Shown: positions 27,240-36,502 of the stretch, piece by piece
How positions within the stretch are numbered: the first letter of the stretch is position 1
How the letters are laid out: every line of letters starts with the position of its first letter
Assembly: GCF_020886775.1 (NCBI RefSeq)
Contig: NZ_AP024525.1
Coordinates: 2,790,001-2,854,000 of the forward strand
Source: Sinomonas cyclohexanicum
GTDB taxonomy: Bacteria > Actinomycetota > Actinomycetes > Actinomycetales > Micrococcaceae
DNA: 64,000 nucleotides
Reading direction: 5' to 3'
Notes under the pieces: generated by a model
Database searches by the model: none
What the model was told of the DNA's origin: nothing
Seen by the model: the letters and a program-made list of their open reading frames with translations, nothing else
Translations under genes and position numbers: made by a program

Positions 27240-28190
27240 ATGAAGCTCAAGTCCCCCAAGTGGCTTGCCGTGCCCGCCGCGGCCATCCTCGCGCTGACCC
27301 TCGCGGCCTGCGGCGGTGGGTCGGCCACCCCGTCGGGCTCTCCGACCGATGCGCTCAAGGGCAGCGACCAGCAGGCCCTCGACAAGTACACGACCGCAAC
27401 GGTGACGCCCGTGGACAAGATCGACACGTCCAAGCTGGGCCTCATCACGCCGGGCACCATCAAGGTCGGCACGCTCTCGGACGCCCCGCCGAACATCTTC
27501 ATCGACAAGGACGGCAACTTCACGGGCTACGACAACGAGCTCCTGAAGGCCATGGCCGCCAAGCTCGGGCTCAAGGTCGAGTTCGTCTCGACCAAGTTCC
27601 AGAGCCTCCTCGCCCAGGTCAGCACCAAGCAGTTCGACATGGGCTCGTCCTCCATCTCCACGACGGATGCCCGCCGCGAGACCGTGGCCTTCACCAATGG
27701 CTACGACTTCGGCTACATGGCGATCGTGGTCAAGGACGGCGCGAAGGTGAAGACGTTCGACGACCTCAAGGCCGGCGTCCGCATCGGCGTGGTCCAGGGC
27801 ACCGTCCAGGATGACTTCGTGACGAACACGCTCAAGCTGGACCCGGTCCGCTTCCCGGACTACAACACGGTCTACGCGAGCGTGAAGAGCGGCCAGGTCG
27901 ACGCGTGGGTCGCCCCGTCGCAGCAGGCCGAAGGCCAGGTCAAGGCCGGCGACGGAACCACCATCGCCCAGAAGAAGGTCAACACGCAGAACTTCACGGC
28001 CTACGCCGTGGCGAAGGACAACCAGCCGCTCGTCGACGCGCTCAACTCCGCGCTCGACGCCGTGGTGGCGGACGGCACGTGGTCGAAGCTCACGGCCCAG
28101 TGGTACCCGGACCGTCCCACGCTGAAGGAACAGACCCCCGAGGGCTGGAAGCCGGGCAGCAAGGCCGTCCAGGTCGGCACTGCCAAGTAG
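27240..28190 (+). CDS. Polar amino-acid ABC transporter, substrate-binding lipoprotein
   Basis: This is a 316-aa family 3 solute-binding protein. The lipobox LTLAAC places the lipid-anchored Cys at residue 24. The mature domain begins near GTIKVGTLSDAPPNIF and contains FTGYDNELLKAMAAKLGL and the family motif DMGSSSISTTDARRETVAF. ATG 27240 follows AGCGAAGG; an upstream in-frame ATG at 27213 would put extra residues before the signal peptide. It is first of a three-gene operon. The ligand (glutamate, cystine, arginine or other) cannot be read from sequence. Confidence 0.92.
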   Translation: MKLKSPKWLAVPAAAILALTLAACGGGSATPSGSPTDALKGSDQQALDKYTTATVTPVDKIDTSKLGLITPGTIKVGTLSDAPPNIFIDKDGNFTGYDNELLKAMAAKLGLKVEFVSTKFQSLLAQVSTKQFDMGSSSISTTDARRETVAFTNGYDFGYMAIVVKDGAKVKTFDDLKAGVRIGVVQGTVQDDFVTNTLKLDPVRFPDYNTVYASVKSGQVDAWVAPSQQAEGQVKAGDGTTIAQKKVNTQNFTAYAVAKDNQPLVDALNSALDAVVADGTWSKLTAQWYPDRPTLKEQTPEGWKPGSKAVQVGTAK

Positions 28191-28219
28191 CACTGACCTA
28201 GTCGACAGACAGGGGCCAC

Positions 28220-28993
28220 ATGGATTACCTGACGAAACTCGGTGAGACCTTCTTCAACTGGAAGGTGATCGGCGAGGTCCTGCCGCAGCTGTTCACGGTC
28301 GGCCTGCCGAACACGCTCGTGCTCGCGCTCGCCTCCGGCGTCATCGGCACGGTGCTCGGCATGCTGCTCGCGCTCATGGGCATCGCTCGCAATCCGGTGG
28401 CGCGGTGGATCGCCCGGGTGTACACGGACGTGTTCCGCGGACTCCCGGCGATCCTCACCATCCTGGCCATCGGGCTGGGGTTCGGGCCGATCGTGCGTGA
28501 GCTCACCGGTGTCACCAGCCCGTACCCGCTGGGGATCGCGGCGCTCTCGCTCATCTCGGCCGCGTACATCGGCGAGATCTTCCGCTCGGGCATCCAGAGC
28601 GTCGAGAAGGGCCAGCTCGAGGCGGCGCGCGCGCTGGGCTTCGGCTATGGGCCGTCGATGCGCCTGATCGTGGTGCCGCAGGGGGTGCGCCGAGTGTTGC
28701 CGGCCCTCGTGAACCAGTTCATCGCGCTCATCAAGGACTCCTCGCTCGTCTTCACGCTCGGGCTGCTCTCGAGCGAGCGCGAGCTGTTCCAGATCGGACA
28801 GGACGAGGCCGCCCGCACGGGCAACCTTTCGGGCTACGTCGCGGCAGCGATCTTCTACCTGGCCATGACGATCCCGCTCACGCACCTCGTGAACTGGATC
28901 GACGCGCGGCTGCGCACCGGCCGTGCCCAGAGCCGCGCCGAGAAGGCGGAACCGGACGAGGCGGCGGCAGTCGTCGGAAAGGGAGCGGAATGA
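28220..28993 (+). CDS. Polar amino-acid ABC transporter, permease
   Basis: This 257-aa inner-membrane protein of the HisM/GlnP family has about five membrane helices and the permease coupling motif [21 protein letters not shown] (split: EAARALGFG at about 134-142). It starts 29 nt after the binding-protein gene and its TGA overlaps the ATPase ATG by 4 nt. It most likely works as a homodimer because no second permease gene is present. Confidence 0.92.
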   Translation: MDYLTKLGETFFNWKVIGEVLPQLFTVGLPNTLVLALASGVIGTVLGMLLALMGIARNPVARWIARVYTDVFRGLPAILTILAIGLGFGPIVRELTGVTSPYPLGIAALSLISAAYIGEIFRSGIQSVEKGQLEAARALGFGYGPSMRLIVVPQGVRRVLPALVNQFIALIKDSSLVFTLGLLSSERELFQIGQDEAARTGNLSGYVAAAIFYLAMTIPLTHLVNWIDARLRTGRAQSRAEKAEPDEAAAVVGKGAE

Positions 28994-29730
28994 CGAGCCA
29001 GTTCTCCTCCGGTTCTCTCGAGGCCAGGGGCATCCACCTCGCGTTCGGGAGCAACCGGGTGCTGCGGGGCATCGACCTCAAGGTCCCCTCGGGGACCACG
29101 GCGTCTGTCATCGGGCCTTCGGGATCCGGCAAATCCACGCTCCTGCGGGTGATGAACCGGCTGATCGAGCCCCAAGCCGGGGACATCCTCCTCGACGGCA
29201 AGTCCGTCCTCAAGGACAATCCCGACGAGCTGCGTCGCCGCATTGGCATGGTCTTCCAGCAGTTCAACCTGTTCCCGCACAAGACGGTCGGCGACAACGT
29301 GGCCTTCGCGCTGCGCAAGCTCCGCAGGATGTCCAGGGATCAGGCGCGCGATGAGGCCCTCAAGCAGCTGGACCTCGTCGGGCTCAAGCACAAGGCCGAC
29401 GTCCGGCCTGCCACGCTCTCGGGCGGCCAGCAGCAGCGCGTCGCGATCGCACGTGCCCTCGCCATGGAGCCCGAGGTGATGTTCTTCGACGAGGCCACGT
29501 CCGCCCTCGACCCCGAGCTCGTCAAGGGCATCCTCGCCCTCATGGCGGACCTCGCGACGGGCGGGATGACCATGGTCGTCGTGACCCACGAGATGGGCTT
29601 CTCCCGCAACGTCTCGGACTCGGTGTCCTTCATGGACGGCGGCGTCGTGGTCGAGTCGGGTGCCCCGGCGCAGCTGTTCGACGACCCGCAGACGGACCGG
29701 CTCAAGCGCTTCCTCAGCGACGTCCTCTGA
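28990..29730 (+). CDS. Polar amino-acid ABC transporter, ATP-binding protein
   Basis: This 246-aa GlnQ-type ATPase has Walker [10 protein letters not shown] (43-50), the Q-loop [13 protein letters not shown], the signature [15 protein letters not shown], Walker [15 protein letters not shown] and the H-loop VTHEMGF. It closes the transporter operon and is followed by a strong hairpin. Confidence 0.95.
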   Translation: MTSQFSSGSLEARGIHLAFGSNRVLRGIDLKVPSGTTASVIGPSGSGKSTLLRVMNRLIEPQAGDILLDGKSVLKDNPDELRRRIGMVFQQFNLFPHKTVGDNVAFALRKLRRMSRDQARDEALKQLDLVGLKHKADVRPATLSGGQQQRVAIARALAMEPEVMFFDEATSALDPELVKGILALMADLATGGMTMVVVTHEMGFSRNVSDSVSFMDGGVVVESGAPAQLFDDPQTDRLKRFLSDVL

Positions 29731-29748
29731 CGCTCGCCGAGCGCAGCG

Positions 29749-29791
29749 ACGGGCGACGCCGGCACTCACCGCGAGTGCCGACGTCGCCCGT
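29749..29791. terminator. Hairpin between the ABC operon and lrp
   Basis: Arms 29749-29767 and 29773-29791 pair over 19 bp with one mismatch and a 5-nt loop; TTT follows on the + strand. It can serve both converging units. Confidence 0.8.
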
Positions 29792-29800
29792 TTCGCATCC

Positions 29801-30262
29801 CTAGAGCGGCAGGCCGCCAGCGCCCTTGAGGTCCCGCATCACGATCGTCGAGGTGAGCTTCGCGACGCCCGGGAGCGCCGCGAGGTGCTGGTCATAGAGG
29901 CGCTGGTAGCCAGGGAGGTCCTCTGCGACACAGCGCAGGAGGAAGTCCGGGTCTCCGAACAGCCGGTAGCCCTCGATGATCTGCGGCTCCGCGACCACGG
30001 CGTCCTCGAAGGCACGGATCGCGTCGGTCGAGGTCTCGCGAAGGGTCACGAACACCATGGCTCCGAACCCCAGGCCGACCTTCGCCGGATCGACCTCGGC
30101 ACGGTAGCCCCGGATCACCCCGCTTGATTCGAGCTCCTTGAGCCGGCGGTGGCACGGCGCCACGGTGAGGCCCACCTCTGAGGCGAGTGCGGTGGCCGTC
30201 ATGCGCCCGTCGCGCTGGAGCTCACGCAAAATACTTCTATCGATTGCGTCGATCACCGTCAT
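29801..30262 (-). CDS. Lrp/AsnC family transcriptional regulator
   Basis: This 153-aa protein has an N-terminal winged helix (IDRSILRELQRDGRMTATAL, then HRRLKELESSGVI) and a C-terminal RAM ligand-binding domain (PQIIEGYRLFGDPDFLLR). Such regulators sense amino acids. It is divergent from a LysE-type exporter across 74 bp, the classical arrangement in which the Lrp protein activates the exporter. The DNA just before its start is unusually AT-rich (ATAATATAT), as is typical of Lrp sites. Confidence 0.92.
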   Translation of the reverse strand: MTVIDAIDRSILRELQRDGRMTATALASEVGLTVAPCHRRLKELESSGVIRGYRAEVDPAKVGLGFGAMVFVTLRETSTDAIRAFEDAVVAEPQIIEGYRLFGDPDFLLRCVAEDLPGYQRLYDQHLAALPGVAKLTSTIVMRDLKGAGGLPL

Positions 30263-30336
30263 AATATATCTCTGCCAACCGTTCCGAGCGAGGAATAGGT
30301 GAGCACTTCGCGCGGGAATCTCCGTACTCTTGCGGC
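30263..30336. promoter_or_regulatory. Divergent lrp/lysE control region
   Basis: The 74-bp gap contains an AT-rich stretch next to the lrp start and a TACTCT box (30325-30330) exactly 6 nt before the exporter ATG, suggesting a leaderless exporter mRNA controlled by the adjacent Lrp protein. Confidence 0.55.
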
Positions 30337-31017
30337 ATGGACCTGACCCCGCTGTTCGGCTTCGCCGCCATCTCCCTGACTCTGGCGCTCACCCCCGGCG
30401 CCGACTGGGCGTACACGATCGCCGCGGGCCTCCGCCCGGGCTCGCCGGCGCCCTCGGTCGCGGGGCTGTGCGCGGGCTACGTGGTGCACACGGCCCTCGT
30501 CGCGGCAGGGCTCGGGATGCTGCTCGCCGCTCGGCCGGACCTCGTCGCATGGCTCTCCGTGGCGGGCGCGCTGTACCTGCTGTGGCTCGGGTTCACGACG
30601 GCGCGCGGCTGGCGGGCCGCCGGCTTCACCGCCGCGCCAGCAGCCTCCCTGCCGTCCGGCGAGCCGCTCGACGCCGCCGTGCGCCCTCGGGGCGCGGTGC
30701 GCGACTTCCTCCTCGGCCTCGGCACGAGCGGGATCAACCCGAAGGCCCTCCTGCTCTTCGCGGCCGTCATGCCGCAGTTCATCCGTCCCGAGTCCCCGCT
30801 GCCTGTGGTCGCGCAGACGACGGCCATGGGGCTCACCCATCTGGGGTTCACCGTGGTGGTCTACAGCCTCGTCGCCGTGGGCGCGCGCCGGCTCCTTGCC
30901 GCCAGGCCGCGGCGTGCCCAAACCGTGACGCTCGTGAGCGGCGTCCTGATGCTCGTCATCGGCGGGGCGCTGCTCGCGGAGCAGGCCGTGGCCCTCGCGG
31001 GCGGCTGGATCGCCTAG
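30337..31017 (+). CDS. LysE/RhtB family amino-acid exporter
   Basis: This 226-aa membrane protein has about six helices. The LysE N-terminal signature is present (SLTLALTPGADWAYTIAAGL), and GINPKALLLFAAVMPQFI is the conserved mid-protein segment. The family exports basic or neutral amino acids; the cargo is unknown. Its neighbour suggests Lrp control. It ends 13 bp from the converging hemL. A perfect 20-bp GC palindrome inside hemL (31044-31063) could help stop its transcription. Confidence 0.9.
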   Translation: MDLTPLFGFAAISLTLALTPGADWAYTIAAGLRPGSPAPSVAGLCAGYVVHTALVAAGLGMLLAARPDLVAWLSVAGALYLLWLGFTTARGWRAAGFTAAPAASLPSGEPLDAAVRPRGAVRDFLLGLGTSGINPKALLLFAAVMPQFIRPESPLPVVAQTTAMGLTHLGFTVVVYSLVAVGARRLLAARPRRAQTVTLVSGVLMLVIGGALLAEQAVALAGGWIA

Positions 31018-31030
31018 CGCCCAAGAACCT

Positions 31031-32344
31031 TTACGCCCCCGGGAGGGCCGCCGCGGCGGCCCTGGCGGCCGCCGGAAGGGCGTCGACCACGCGGTTCATG
31101 GCGGCGTCGTCGTGGGCCGCGGAGAGGAACCAGGCCTCGAAGACGCTCGGCGGCAGGTACACGCCGGAGTCCAGCATCGAGTGGAAGAACGGACCGTAGC
31201 GGAACGCCTCCTGCGCCTGGGCATCGGCGTAGTCCCGCACCCCATGCTTGGACGTGCCGAACGCGACGGAGAACAGGTTCCCGGCCCGCTGGATCGAGTG
31301 GTCCACGCCCTCGGCCGCGAGCGCCGCCGACAGCGCCGCGGACAGCTCGGCCGACCGGGCGTCGATGTGCGCGTACACCGCGTCGGTCGCGAGCGAGAGC
31401 GTCGCGACGCCCGCCGCCATCGCCACCGGGTTCCCGGAGAGCGTGCCGGCCTGGTAGACGGGCCCGAGCGGGGCGAGGTAGTCCATGATCTCGGCGCGGC
31501 CGCCGAGGGCGGCGACGGGCATGCCGCCGCCGATCACCTTGCCGAACGTGAACAGGTCCGGGGCCCAGCCCTCGCGCTGACCCGTGAGCCCCCAGTAGCC
31601 ACCGGGGCCAACGCGGAAGCCGGTGAGGACCTCGTCCATGATCAGCAGCGCGCCGTGCTCGGCGGTAACGCGGCGCAGGCCCTCGTTGAAGCCCTCCCCC
31701 GGGGTCACCACGCCCATGTTGGCCGGCGCGGCCTCCGTGATGACGGCCGCGATCCGGTGGCCGTGCTCGGCGAACGCGGCCTCCACGGCGTCAAGGTCGT
31801 TGTACGGCAGGACGAGCGTCTCCGCGGCCGTCGCGGCCGTGACGCCCGCGGACCCGGGAAGGGCGAGCGTCGCGACGCCCGAGCCGGCCGCCGCGAGCAG
31901 CCCGTCCACGTGCCCGTGGTAGCAGCCGGCGAACTTGACCACGAGGTCGCGCCGCGTGAACCCGCGCGCGAGCCGGATCGCCGTCATCGTCGCCTCTGTG
32001 CCGGTGGAGACCATGCGGATGCGCTCGGCCGCGGGCACGCGCCCGATCACCAGCTCCGCGAGCGCGGCCTCGTCAGGAGTCGAGGCGCCGAAGGACAGGC
32101 CCCGGTCCACCGCTGCATGCACTGCCGCCAGGACCTCGGGGACGGCGTGGCCCAGCAGCGCCGGGCCCCACGAGCACACGAGGTCCACGTACTCGCGCCC
32201 GTCGGCGTCGGTGACGTGCGGTCCCTTGGCGGAGACGAGGAAGCGGGGCGTCCCGCCCACGGAGCCGAACGCGCGCACGGGCGAGTTCACCCCTCCGGGC
32301 ATGAGCGAGCGGGCACGGGCGAAGAGGTCCTCGGAGGTGGTCAT
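31031..32344 (-). CDS. hemL: Glutamate-1-semialdehyde 2,1-aminomutase
   Basis: HemL converts glutamate-1-semialdehyde to 5-aminolaevulinate with PLP, the step after HemA in the C5 pathway. The 437-aa protein has the N-terminal [20 protein letters not shown], the PLP-binding segments [15 protein letters not shown] and [11 protein letters not shown], and the Schiff-base Lys269 in [15 protein letters not shown] 32344 follows GGAGG directly; an ATG 9 nt upstream is also in frame. It is separated from the main hem operon by the LLM oxidoreductase and a terminator, so it has its own promoter. Confidence 0.95.
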   Translation of the reverse strand: MTTSEDLFARARSLMPGGVNSPVRAFGSVGGTPRFLVSAKGPHVTDADGREYVDLVCSWGPALLGHAVPEVLAAVHAAVDRGLSFGASTPDEAALAELVIGRVPAAERIRMVSTGTEATMTAIRLARGFTRRDLVVKFAGCYHGHVDGLLAAAGSGVATLALPGSAGVTAATAAETLVLPYNDLDAVEAAFAEHGHRIAAVITEAAPANMGVVTPGEGFNEGLRRVTAEHGALLIMDEVLTGFRVGPGGYWGLTGQREGWAPDLFTFGKVIGGGMPVAALGGRAEIMDYLAPLGPVYQAGTLSGNPVAMAAGVATLSLATDAVYAHIDARSAELSAALSAALAAEGVDHSIQRAGNLFSVAFGTSKHGVRDYADAQAQEAFRYGPFFHSMLDSGVYLPPSVFEAWFLSAAHDDAAMNRVVDALPAAARAAAAALPGA

Positions 32345-32405
32345 GCCCTCCATTCTCCCCTACGGGCCGGCCTGGAAACGTCGGCGTGCCGACCCTTGCG
32401 GCGAC

Positions 32406-32454
32406 GCACGACGGCGGCCGCGCACCCCGCGCGGGCCGGGGCGCGCCGTCGTGC
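32406..32454 (-). terminator. Hairpin built from an inverted pair of the dispersed word
   Basis: GCACGACGGCG (32406-32416) and its exact complement (32444-32454) form an 11-bp stem with a GC-rich inner hairpin. It lies 37 nt past the LLM gene stop and ends the long hem operon. Confidence 0.7.
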
Positions 32455-32490
32455 TCATCAGGCGCACGAGGTGAGGGCGTGTGCGGCCGC

Positions 32491-33549
32491 CTACGCGAGC
32501 ATGTCTGCCACGAGGGGGGCGACCTTGGTCCCGTAGAGCTCGATGCTCTTCATCATGGCCGCGTGCGGGAGGGTGCCGTTCGAGTACTTGAGGTCGAAGC
32601 GCTCGGTGCCGAGGGCCCGGTGGGTGTCCGCGATCTTCCGGGCCACGGTCTCGGGCGAGCCGACGTAGATGGCACCGCCGCGGGAGGCGAGGGCATTGAA
32701 CTCGGTCCGGCTGCCCGGGCCCCAGCCGCGCTCGGCGCCGATCTTGTTCCTCGACGCGAGCCAATGCGGAAACAGTTCCTCCTTGGCCTGTTCGTCGGTC
32801 TCGGCGACATGGCCGGGCGAGTGGGTGCCGAGCTCCGTGTAAGGGCGGTTGAACTTCTCAAGCGAGCGCTTGTAGAGCTCGACGTAGGGGGCGAAGCGCG
32901 CGGGCTCGCCGCCGATGATCGCGAACATGACCGGATAGCCGTACTGTGCCGCGCGGACCACCGACTGGGGCGTTCCGCCCACGCCGATCCATGTGGGCAG
33001 CAGGCCGCCCTCGAGGTGGGGGTAGGCGGTGAGCCCGCTGATCGGGCCCCGGTGGCGGCCCTCCCAGTGGACCGGCCTCTGCGAGCGGACGCGGTCAAAG
33101 AGCTCGAGCTTCTCCTCGAAGAGCGTCTCGTAGTCCTCGAGGTCGAAGCCGAAGAGCGGGAACGACTCGATGAAGGAACCGCGACCGAGGATCACCTCGG
33201 CGCGGCCGTTCGAGAGGGCGTCGAGGGTCGCGAAGCGCTGGAAGACGCGGACGGGGTCGTCGGAGGAGAGCACCGTGACGGCCGAGCCGAGTCGGAGGTT
33301 CTCGGTCCGGGAGGCGATCGCCGCAAGCACGACCTCGGGGGCGGAGACCGCGAAGTCCTTGCGGTGGTGCTCGCCGACGTCGAACGAGTGGAGCCCCACC
33401 TGGTCGGCGAGGACTGCCTCGTCGACGAGCTCGCGGATCACCTGCGCGTGCGGCTTCGGCTCGCCGTCGTCGCCGAGGCCGACGTCGCCGAAGGTGTTCA
33501 GGCCGAGGAGGACGGGGGGCGCCGGGTCAGTCGTTCCATGCATATGCAT
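32491..33549 (-). CDS. LLM-class flavin-dependent oxidoreductase (luciferase-like)
   Basis: This is a 352-aa TIM-barrel monooxygenase of the bacterial luciferase superfamily. Typical segments are SFDVGEHHRKDFAVSAPEVV, the RLGSAVTVLSSDDPVRVFQ strand and FGFDLEDYETLFEEKLEL. The substrate is unknown. It lies 34 nt downstream of hemB and may be the last gene of the hem operon, although a link to haem is not implied. ATG 33549 lies in a perfect 12-bp palindrome (ATGCATATGCAT, 33538-33549); a second ATG 6 nt later is possible. Confidence 0.88.
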   Translation of the reverse strand: MHMHGTTDPAPPVLLGLNTFGDVGLGDDGEPKPHAQVIRELVDEAVLADQVGLHSFDVGEHHRKDFAVSAPEVVLAAIASRTENLRLGSAVTVLSSDDPVRVFQRFATLDALSNGRAEVILGRGSFIESFPLFGFDLEDYETLFEEKLELFDRVRSQRPVHWEGRHRGPISGLTAYPHLEGGLLPTWIGVGGTPQSVVRAAQYGYPVMFAIIGGEPARFAPYVELYKRSLEKFNRPYTELGTHSPGHVAETDEQAKEELFPHWLASRNKIGAERGWGPGSRTEFNALASRGGAIYVGSPETVARKIADTHRALGTERFDLKYSNGTLPHAAMMKSIELYGTKVAPLVADMLA

Positions 33550-33583
33550 TCAAACCGCCGTCTCCCCCGGATCATTCCCGCGC

Positions 33584-34564
33584 TCAGTCCTCGCGGAGCC
33601 AGCGCGCAATCTCCGCAGCCCAGTACGTGAGCACCATGCTCGCCCCGGCCCGGCGGATGCCGAGCACCGACTCGAGGATGGACGACTTCCGGTCGATCCA
33701 GCCATTCGCCGCGGCGGCCTCGATCATCGAGTACTCCCCCGAGATCTGGTAGGCGGCCACCGGGACGGGGCTCATCGCGGCGACGTCGGCGAGGATGTCG
33801 AGGTAGCTCATGGCCGGCTTGACCATGACCATGTCCGCGCCCTCCTCGAGGTCCAGCTCGACCTCGAGCAGCGCCTCGCGCCGGTTCGCGGCGTCCATCT
33901 GGTACGTGCGGCGGTCGCCCTGCAGCTGGGAGTCGACGGCCTCACGGAACGGGCCGTAGAAGGCGGAGGCGTACTTCGCAGCGTAGGCGAGGACCGCGAC
34001 GTCCTGACGGCCCGCGGCGTCGAGCGCCTGGCGGATCACGGCGACCTGACCGTCCATCATGCCGCTCGGCCCGAGCACGTGCGCACCGGCCTCGGCCTGC
34101 GCTACGGCCATCTGGCCGTAGATCTCGAGGGTCGCGTCGTTGTCCACGCGGCCGTCCGCGTCCAGGACACCGCAGTGGCCGTGGTCGGTGAACTCGTCGA
34201 GGCACACGTCGCTCATCACCACGAGCGAGTCCCCGACTTCCTCCCGAACGGCGCGGATGCCGGCGTTGAGGATTCCGTCCGGGTCCAGGCCCGCGGTCCC
34301 CTCGGCGTCCCGCTCCTCGGGCACGCCGAACAGCATGATGCCGCCGAGGCCCAGCTCGGCCGCCTCGGACGCCGCGCGCCGGAGCGTGTCCAGCGTGTGC
34401 TGCACGACGCCGGGCATCGCCTGGATAGGCTGCGGCTCGGTGAGCCCCTCCCGGACGAACGCGGGCAGGATGAGCTCGGCGGGGTGCAGTCGCGTCTCGG
34501 CGACCATGCGGCGAATCGCCGGGGTCTGCCGCAGGCGGCGGGGACGGTGGGTGGGGAAGCTCAT
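33584..34564 (-). CDS. hemB: Delta-aminolaevulinic acid dehydratase (porphobilinogen synthase)
   Basis: HemB joins two 5-aminolaevulinates into porphobilinogen. The 326-aa protein has both active-site lysines, Lys197 ([12 protein letters not shown]) and Lys249 ([10 protein letters not shown]). The metal region reads [14 protein letters not shown]. The canonical zinc enzymes have a second Cys where Asp123 stands, so a Mg-type or mixed metal site is likely. ATG 34564 overlaps the hemD stop by 4 nt. Confidence 0.96.
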   Translation of the reverse strand: MSFPTHRPRRLRQTPAIRRMVAETRLHPAELILPAFVREGLTEPQPIQAMPGVVQHTLDTLRRAASEAAELGLGGIMLFGVPEERDAEGTAGLDPDGILNAGIRAVREEVGDSLVVMSDVCLDEFTDHGHCGVLDADGRVDNDATLEIYGQMAVAQAEAGAHVLGPSGMMDGQVAVIRQALDAAGRQDVAVLAYAAKYASAFYGPFREAVDSQLQGDRRTYQMDAANRREALLEVELDLEEGADMVMVKPAMSYLDILADVAAMSPVPVAAYQISGEYSMIEAAAANGWIDRKSSILESVLGIRRAGASMVLTYWAAEIARWLRED

Positions 34565-35502
34565 GGCGTCTCCTTCTGTGCGGCAGGTGAGTGGGCGACG
34601 GCGCGGGCCACGGCATCTACGATGCCTTCCGGGGTGGGCCTCGCCGCGGTGGCCGCGGCGGGGATGCCGAGCCGCTCCAGCTCGGCGGCGGTCGGCTCGC
34701 CGATCGCAATGAGCCGGGTCGCCTCGAGGGGGCGCAGGACGGCGTGGATGCGGCGCGCCGCACTCGGGGAGGCGGCCACGACGGCGTCGAGCCTCCCTGC
34801 GGCGAGCTCGCGGCTCGCCTCGTCCGGGGTGAGCACGACGGCGGGCGCCTCCTGCCCGGCCGGCTCGCCGACCGCGAGGCCCTCCACGAGGCGCAGGGAC
34901 GGGTCCGCGGGGTAGTCGACCGTGCGGTAGGCGGTGACCGTGTCCACGGCCCAGCCGCGGGCGTCGAGGCCCTCGGCGAGCGTCGGGGCAGCGAGGTCGC
35001 TCTGCGGGATGAGCACGCGGGTGATGCCGGCGCCGTCGCCGCCGGCGGCGCCCCCGTCGTCCGCCATCGCCCACAGCTCGACGAGCCCCTCGGCGGACTG
35101 CTTGCCCTCCGGTGCGAGGTCCACGCGCAGGCCCTCGGCCTCGATGACCCTGCGGGAACTCGGGCCGATGGTCGCGATCCGGACGCCCGGCGGCACGAGG
35201 CCCGGGAGCCCGACGCCGCGGGCCGCCGCGACCTCCTTGAGCGCACGGACCGTCGTGATGCTCGAGATGACGAGCCACCCGTACTCCCCGGCGGCGAGCC
35301 GGCCGAGGGCCGCGGCGAGCGCCTCCTGGTCGTGGGCGCGCTCGAAGTCGATGAGCGGCAGCAGCAGCGGCTCGCCGCCTGCTTCCGCGAGCGCCCGCGC
35401 CATCGCCCCCGCCCGGTCGGGTGTGCGGGTCAGCAGGACCCGCACACCCGCAAGGGGTGACCCGTCAACACCGGGATGTGACCCCTCACCGCTCGCGCTC
35501 AT
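34561..35502 (-). CDS. hemD: Uroporphyrinogen-III synthase
   Basis: HemD inverts ring D and cyclises hydroxymethylbilane. The 313-aa protein is poorly conserved, as usual, but has two alternating domains: [32 protein letters not shown] at the start (first ten [10 protein letters not shown]), [13 protein letters not shown], and [13 protein letters not shown] late. ATG 35502 overlaps the hemC stop by 4 nt and its own stop overlaps hemB, giving a tightly coupled hemC-hemD-hemB unit. Confidence 0.9.
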   Translation of the reverse strand: MSASGEGSHPGVDGSPLAGVRVLLTRTPDRAGAMARALAEAGGEPLLLPLIDFERAHDQEALAAALGRLAAGEYGWLVISSITTVRALKEVAAARGVGLPGLVPPGVRIATIGPSSRRVIEAEGLRVDLAPEGKQSAEGLVELWAMADDGGAAGGDGAGITRVLIPQSDLAAPTLAEGLDARGWAVDTVTAYRTVDYPADPSLRLVEGLAVGEPAGQEAPAVVLTPDEASRELAAGRLDAVVAASPSAARRIHAVLRPLEATRLIAIGEPTAAELERLGIPAAATAARPTPEGIVDAVARAVAHSPAAQKETP

Positions 35503-36500
35503 GAGGCGCCGAGATCAGCAAGGTCACCGGCACCCTGGGCGAGCAGTTCCTCAGCCAGCTCGATTCCGAGGAGGGTCGCGCCGACCTCGGTGAGCCCGTC
35601 GGTGGCCTTGTTCAGGCGGAGGGACTTCGTCCCGTCCACCGCGCAGACGATCGCGTCGAGGTGCAGCATGCTGCCCTTGCGCCGGGCGAACGCGCCGACG
35701 GGCGCCGCGCAGCCTGCCTCGAGGCGGGCGAGGAGGGCCCGCTCGGCGGTCACGGCGAGGCGGGTGTCGGCGTCGTCTATCGCCGCGAGGGCGTGGGCGA
35801 GCACGCCTCCGTCCGCGGCTGGCCCGCCGGCCGCGCCCCCGTGGGCCGGCCGCTCCGGCGCGTCCTCGAGCCGGCACTCGACCGCGAGGGCGCCCTGGCC
35901 GGGAGCGGGCAGCATGACGTCCGGCTCGAAGTACTCGCTCACCACGTCGGTCCGGCCGAGGCGGGTCAGGCCGGCGGCGGCGAGCACCACCGCGTCCAGG
36001 TCTCCCGGAGCCTCCGGCGCGTTGCCGGGCAGGCCCGGCACGCGGCCGAGGCGGGTGTCGACGTTGCCGCGGATGTCGAGGACTTCGAGGTCGGGCCGCA
36101 ACGCACGCAGCTGCGCGGCCCGGCGCGGCGAACCCGTGCCGACCTTCGAGCCCGCGGGCAGCTGGGCGAGCGTGAGCCCGTCCCGCGCGCACAGCACGTC
36201 CCGGAAGTCGGCGCGGACCGGGATCGCCGCGATGGACAGCCCAGGTTCACCTGCGGTCGGCAGGTCCTTGAGGGAGTGGATGGCCACGTCGCACCGGTCC
36301 GCGAGGAGCGCCTCGCGCAGGGCGGCGACGAACACGCCGGTGCCGCCGAGGGAGGCGAGCGAGCCGGTCTTGACGTCCCCCTCGGTCTTGATCCGGACGA
36401 GCTCAGTCGTGAAGCCGCCGACGCCGGCGAGCAGCTCGGCGGTCTGCTGGGACTGGGTCAGGGCGAGCGCGCTCCCGCGCGTTCCGATACGAACGGACAT
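35499..36500 (-). CDS. hemC: Hydroxymethylbilane synthase (porphobilinogen deaminase)
   Basis: HemC polymerises four porphobilinogens on a dipyrromethane cofactor. The 333-aa protein has the canonical start MSVRIGTRGSALALTQS, the segment VHSLKDLPT as IHSLKDLPT, GTGSPRRAAQL, and the cofactor-bearing Cys264 in ARLEAGCAAPVGAFA. ATG 36500 lies 2 nt after the hemH stop (TGAGCATG). A Gly/Ala/Pro-rich insert near 228-243 is atypical. Confidence 0.95.
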   Translation of the reverse strand: MSVRIGTRGSALALTQSQQTAELLAGVGGFTTELVRIKTEGDVKTGSLASLGGTGVFVAALREALLADRCDVAIHSLKDLPTAGEPGLSIAAIPVRADFRDVLCARDGLTLAQLPAGSKVGTGSPRRAAQLRALRPDLEVLDIRGNVDTRLGRVPGLPGNAPEAPGDLDAVVLAAAGLTRLGRTDVVSEYFEPDVMLPAPGQGALAVECRLEDAPERPAHGGAAGGPAADGGVLAHALAAIDDADTRLAVTAERALLARLEAGCAAPVGAFARRKGSMLHLDAIVCAVDGTKSLRLNKATDGLTEVGATLLGIELAEELLAQGAGDLADLGAS

Positions 36501-36502
36501 GC

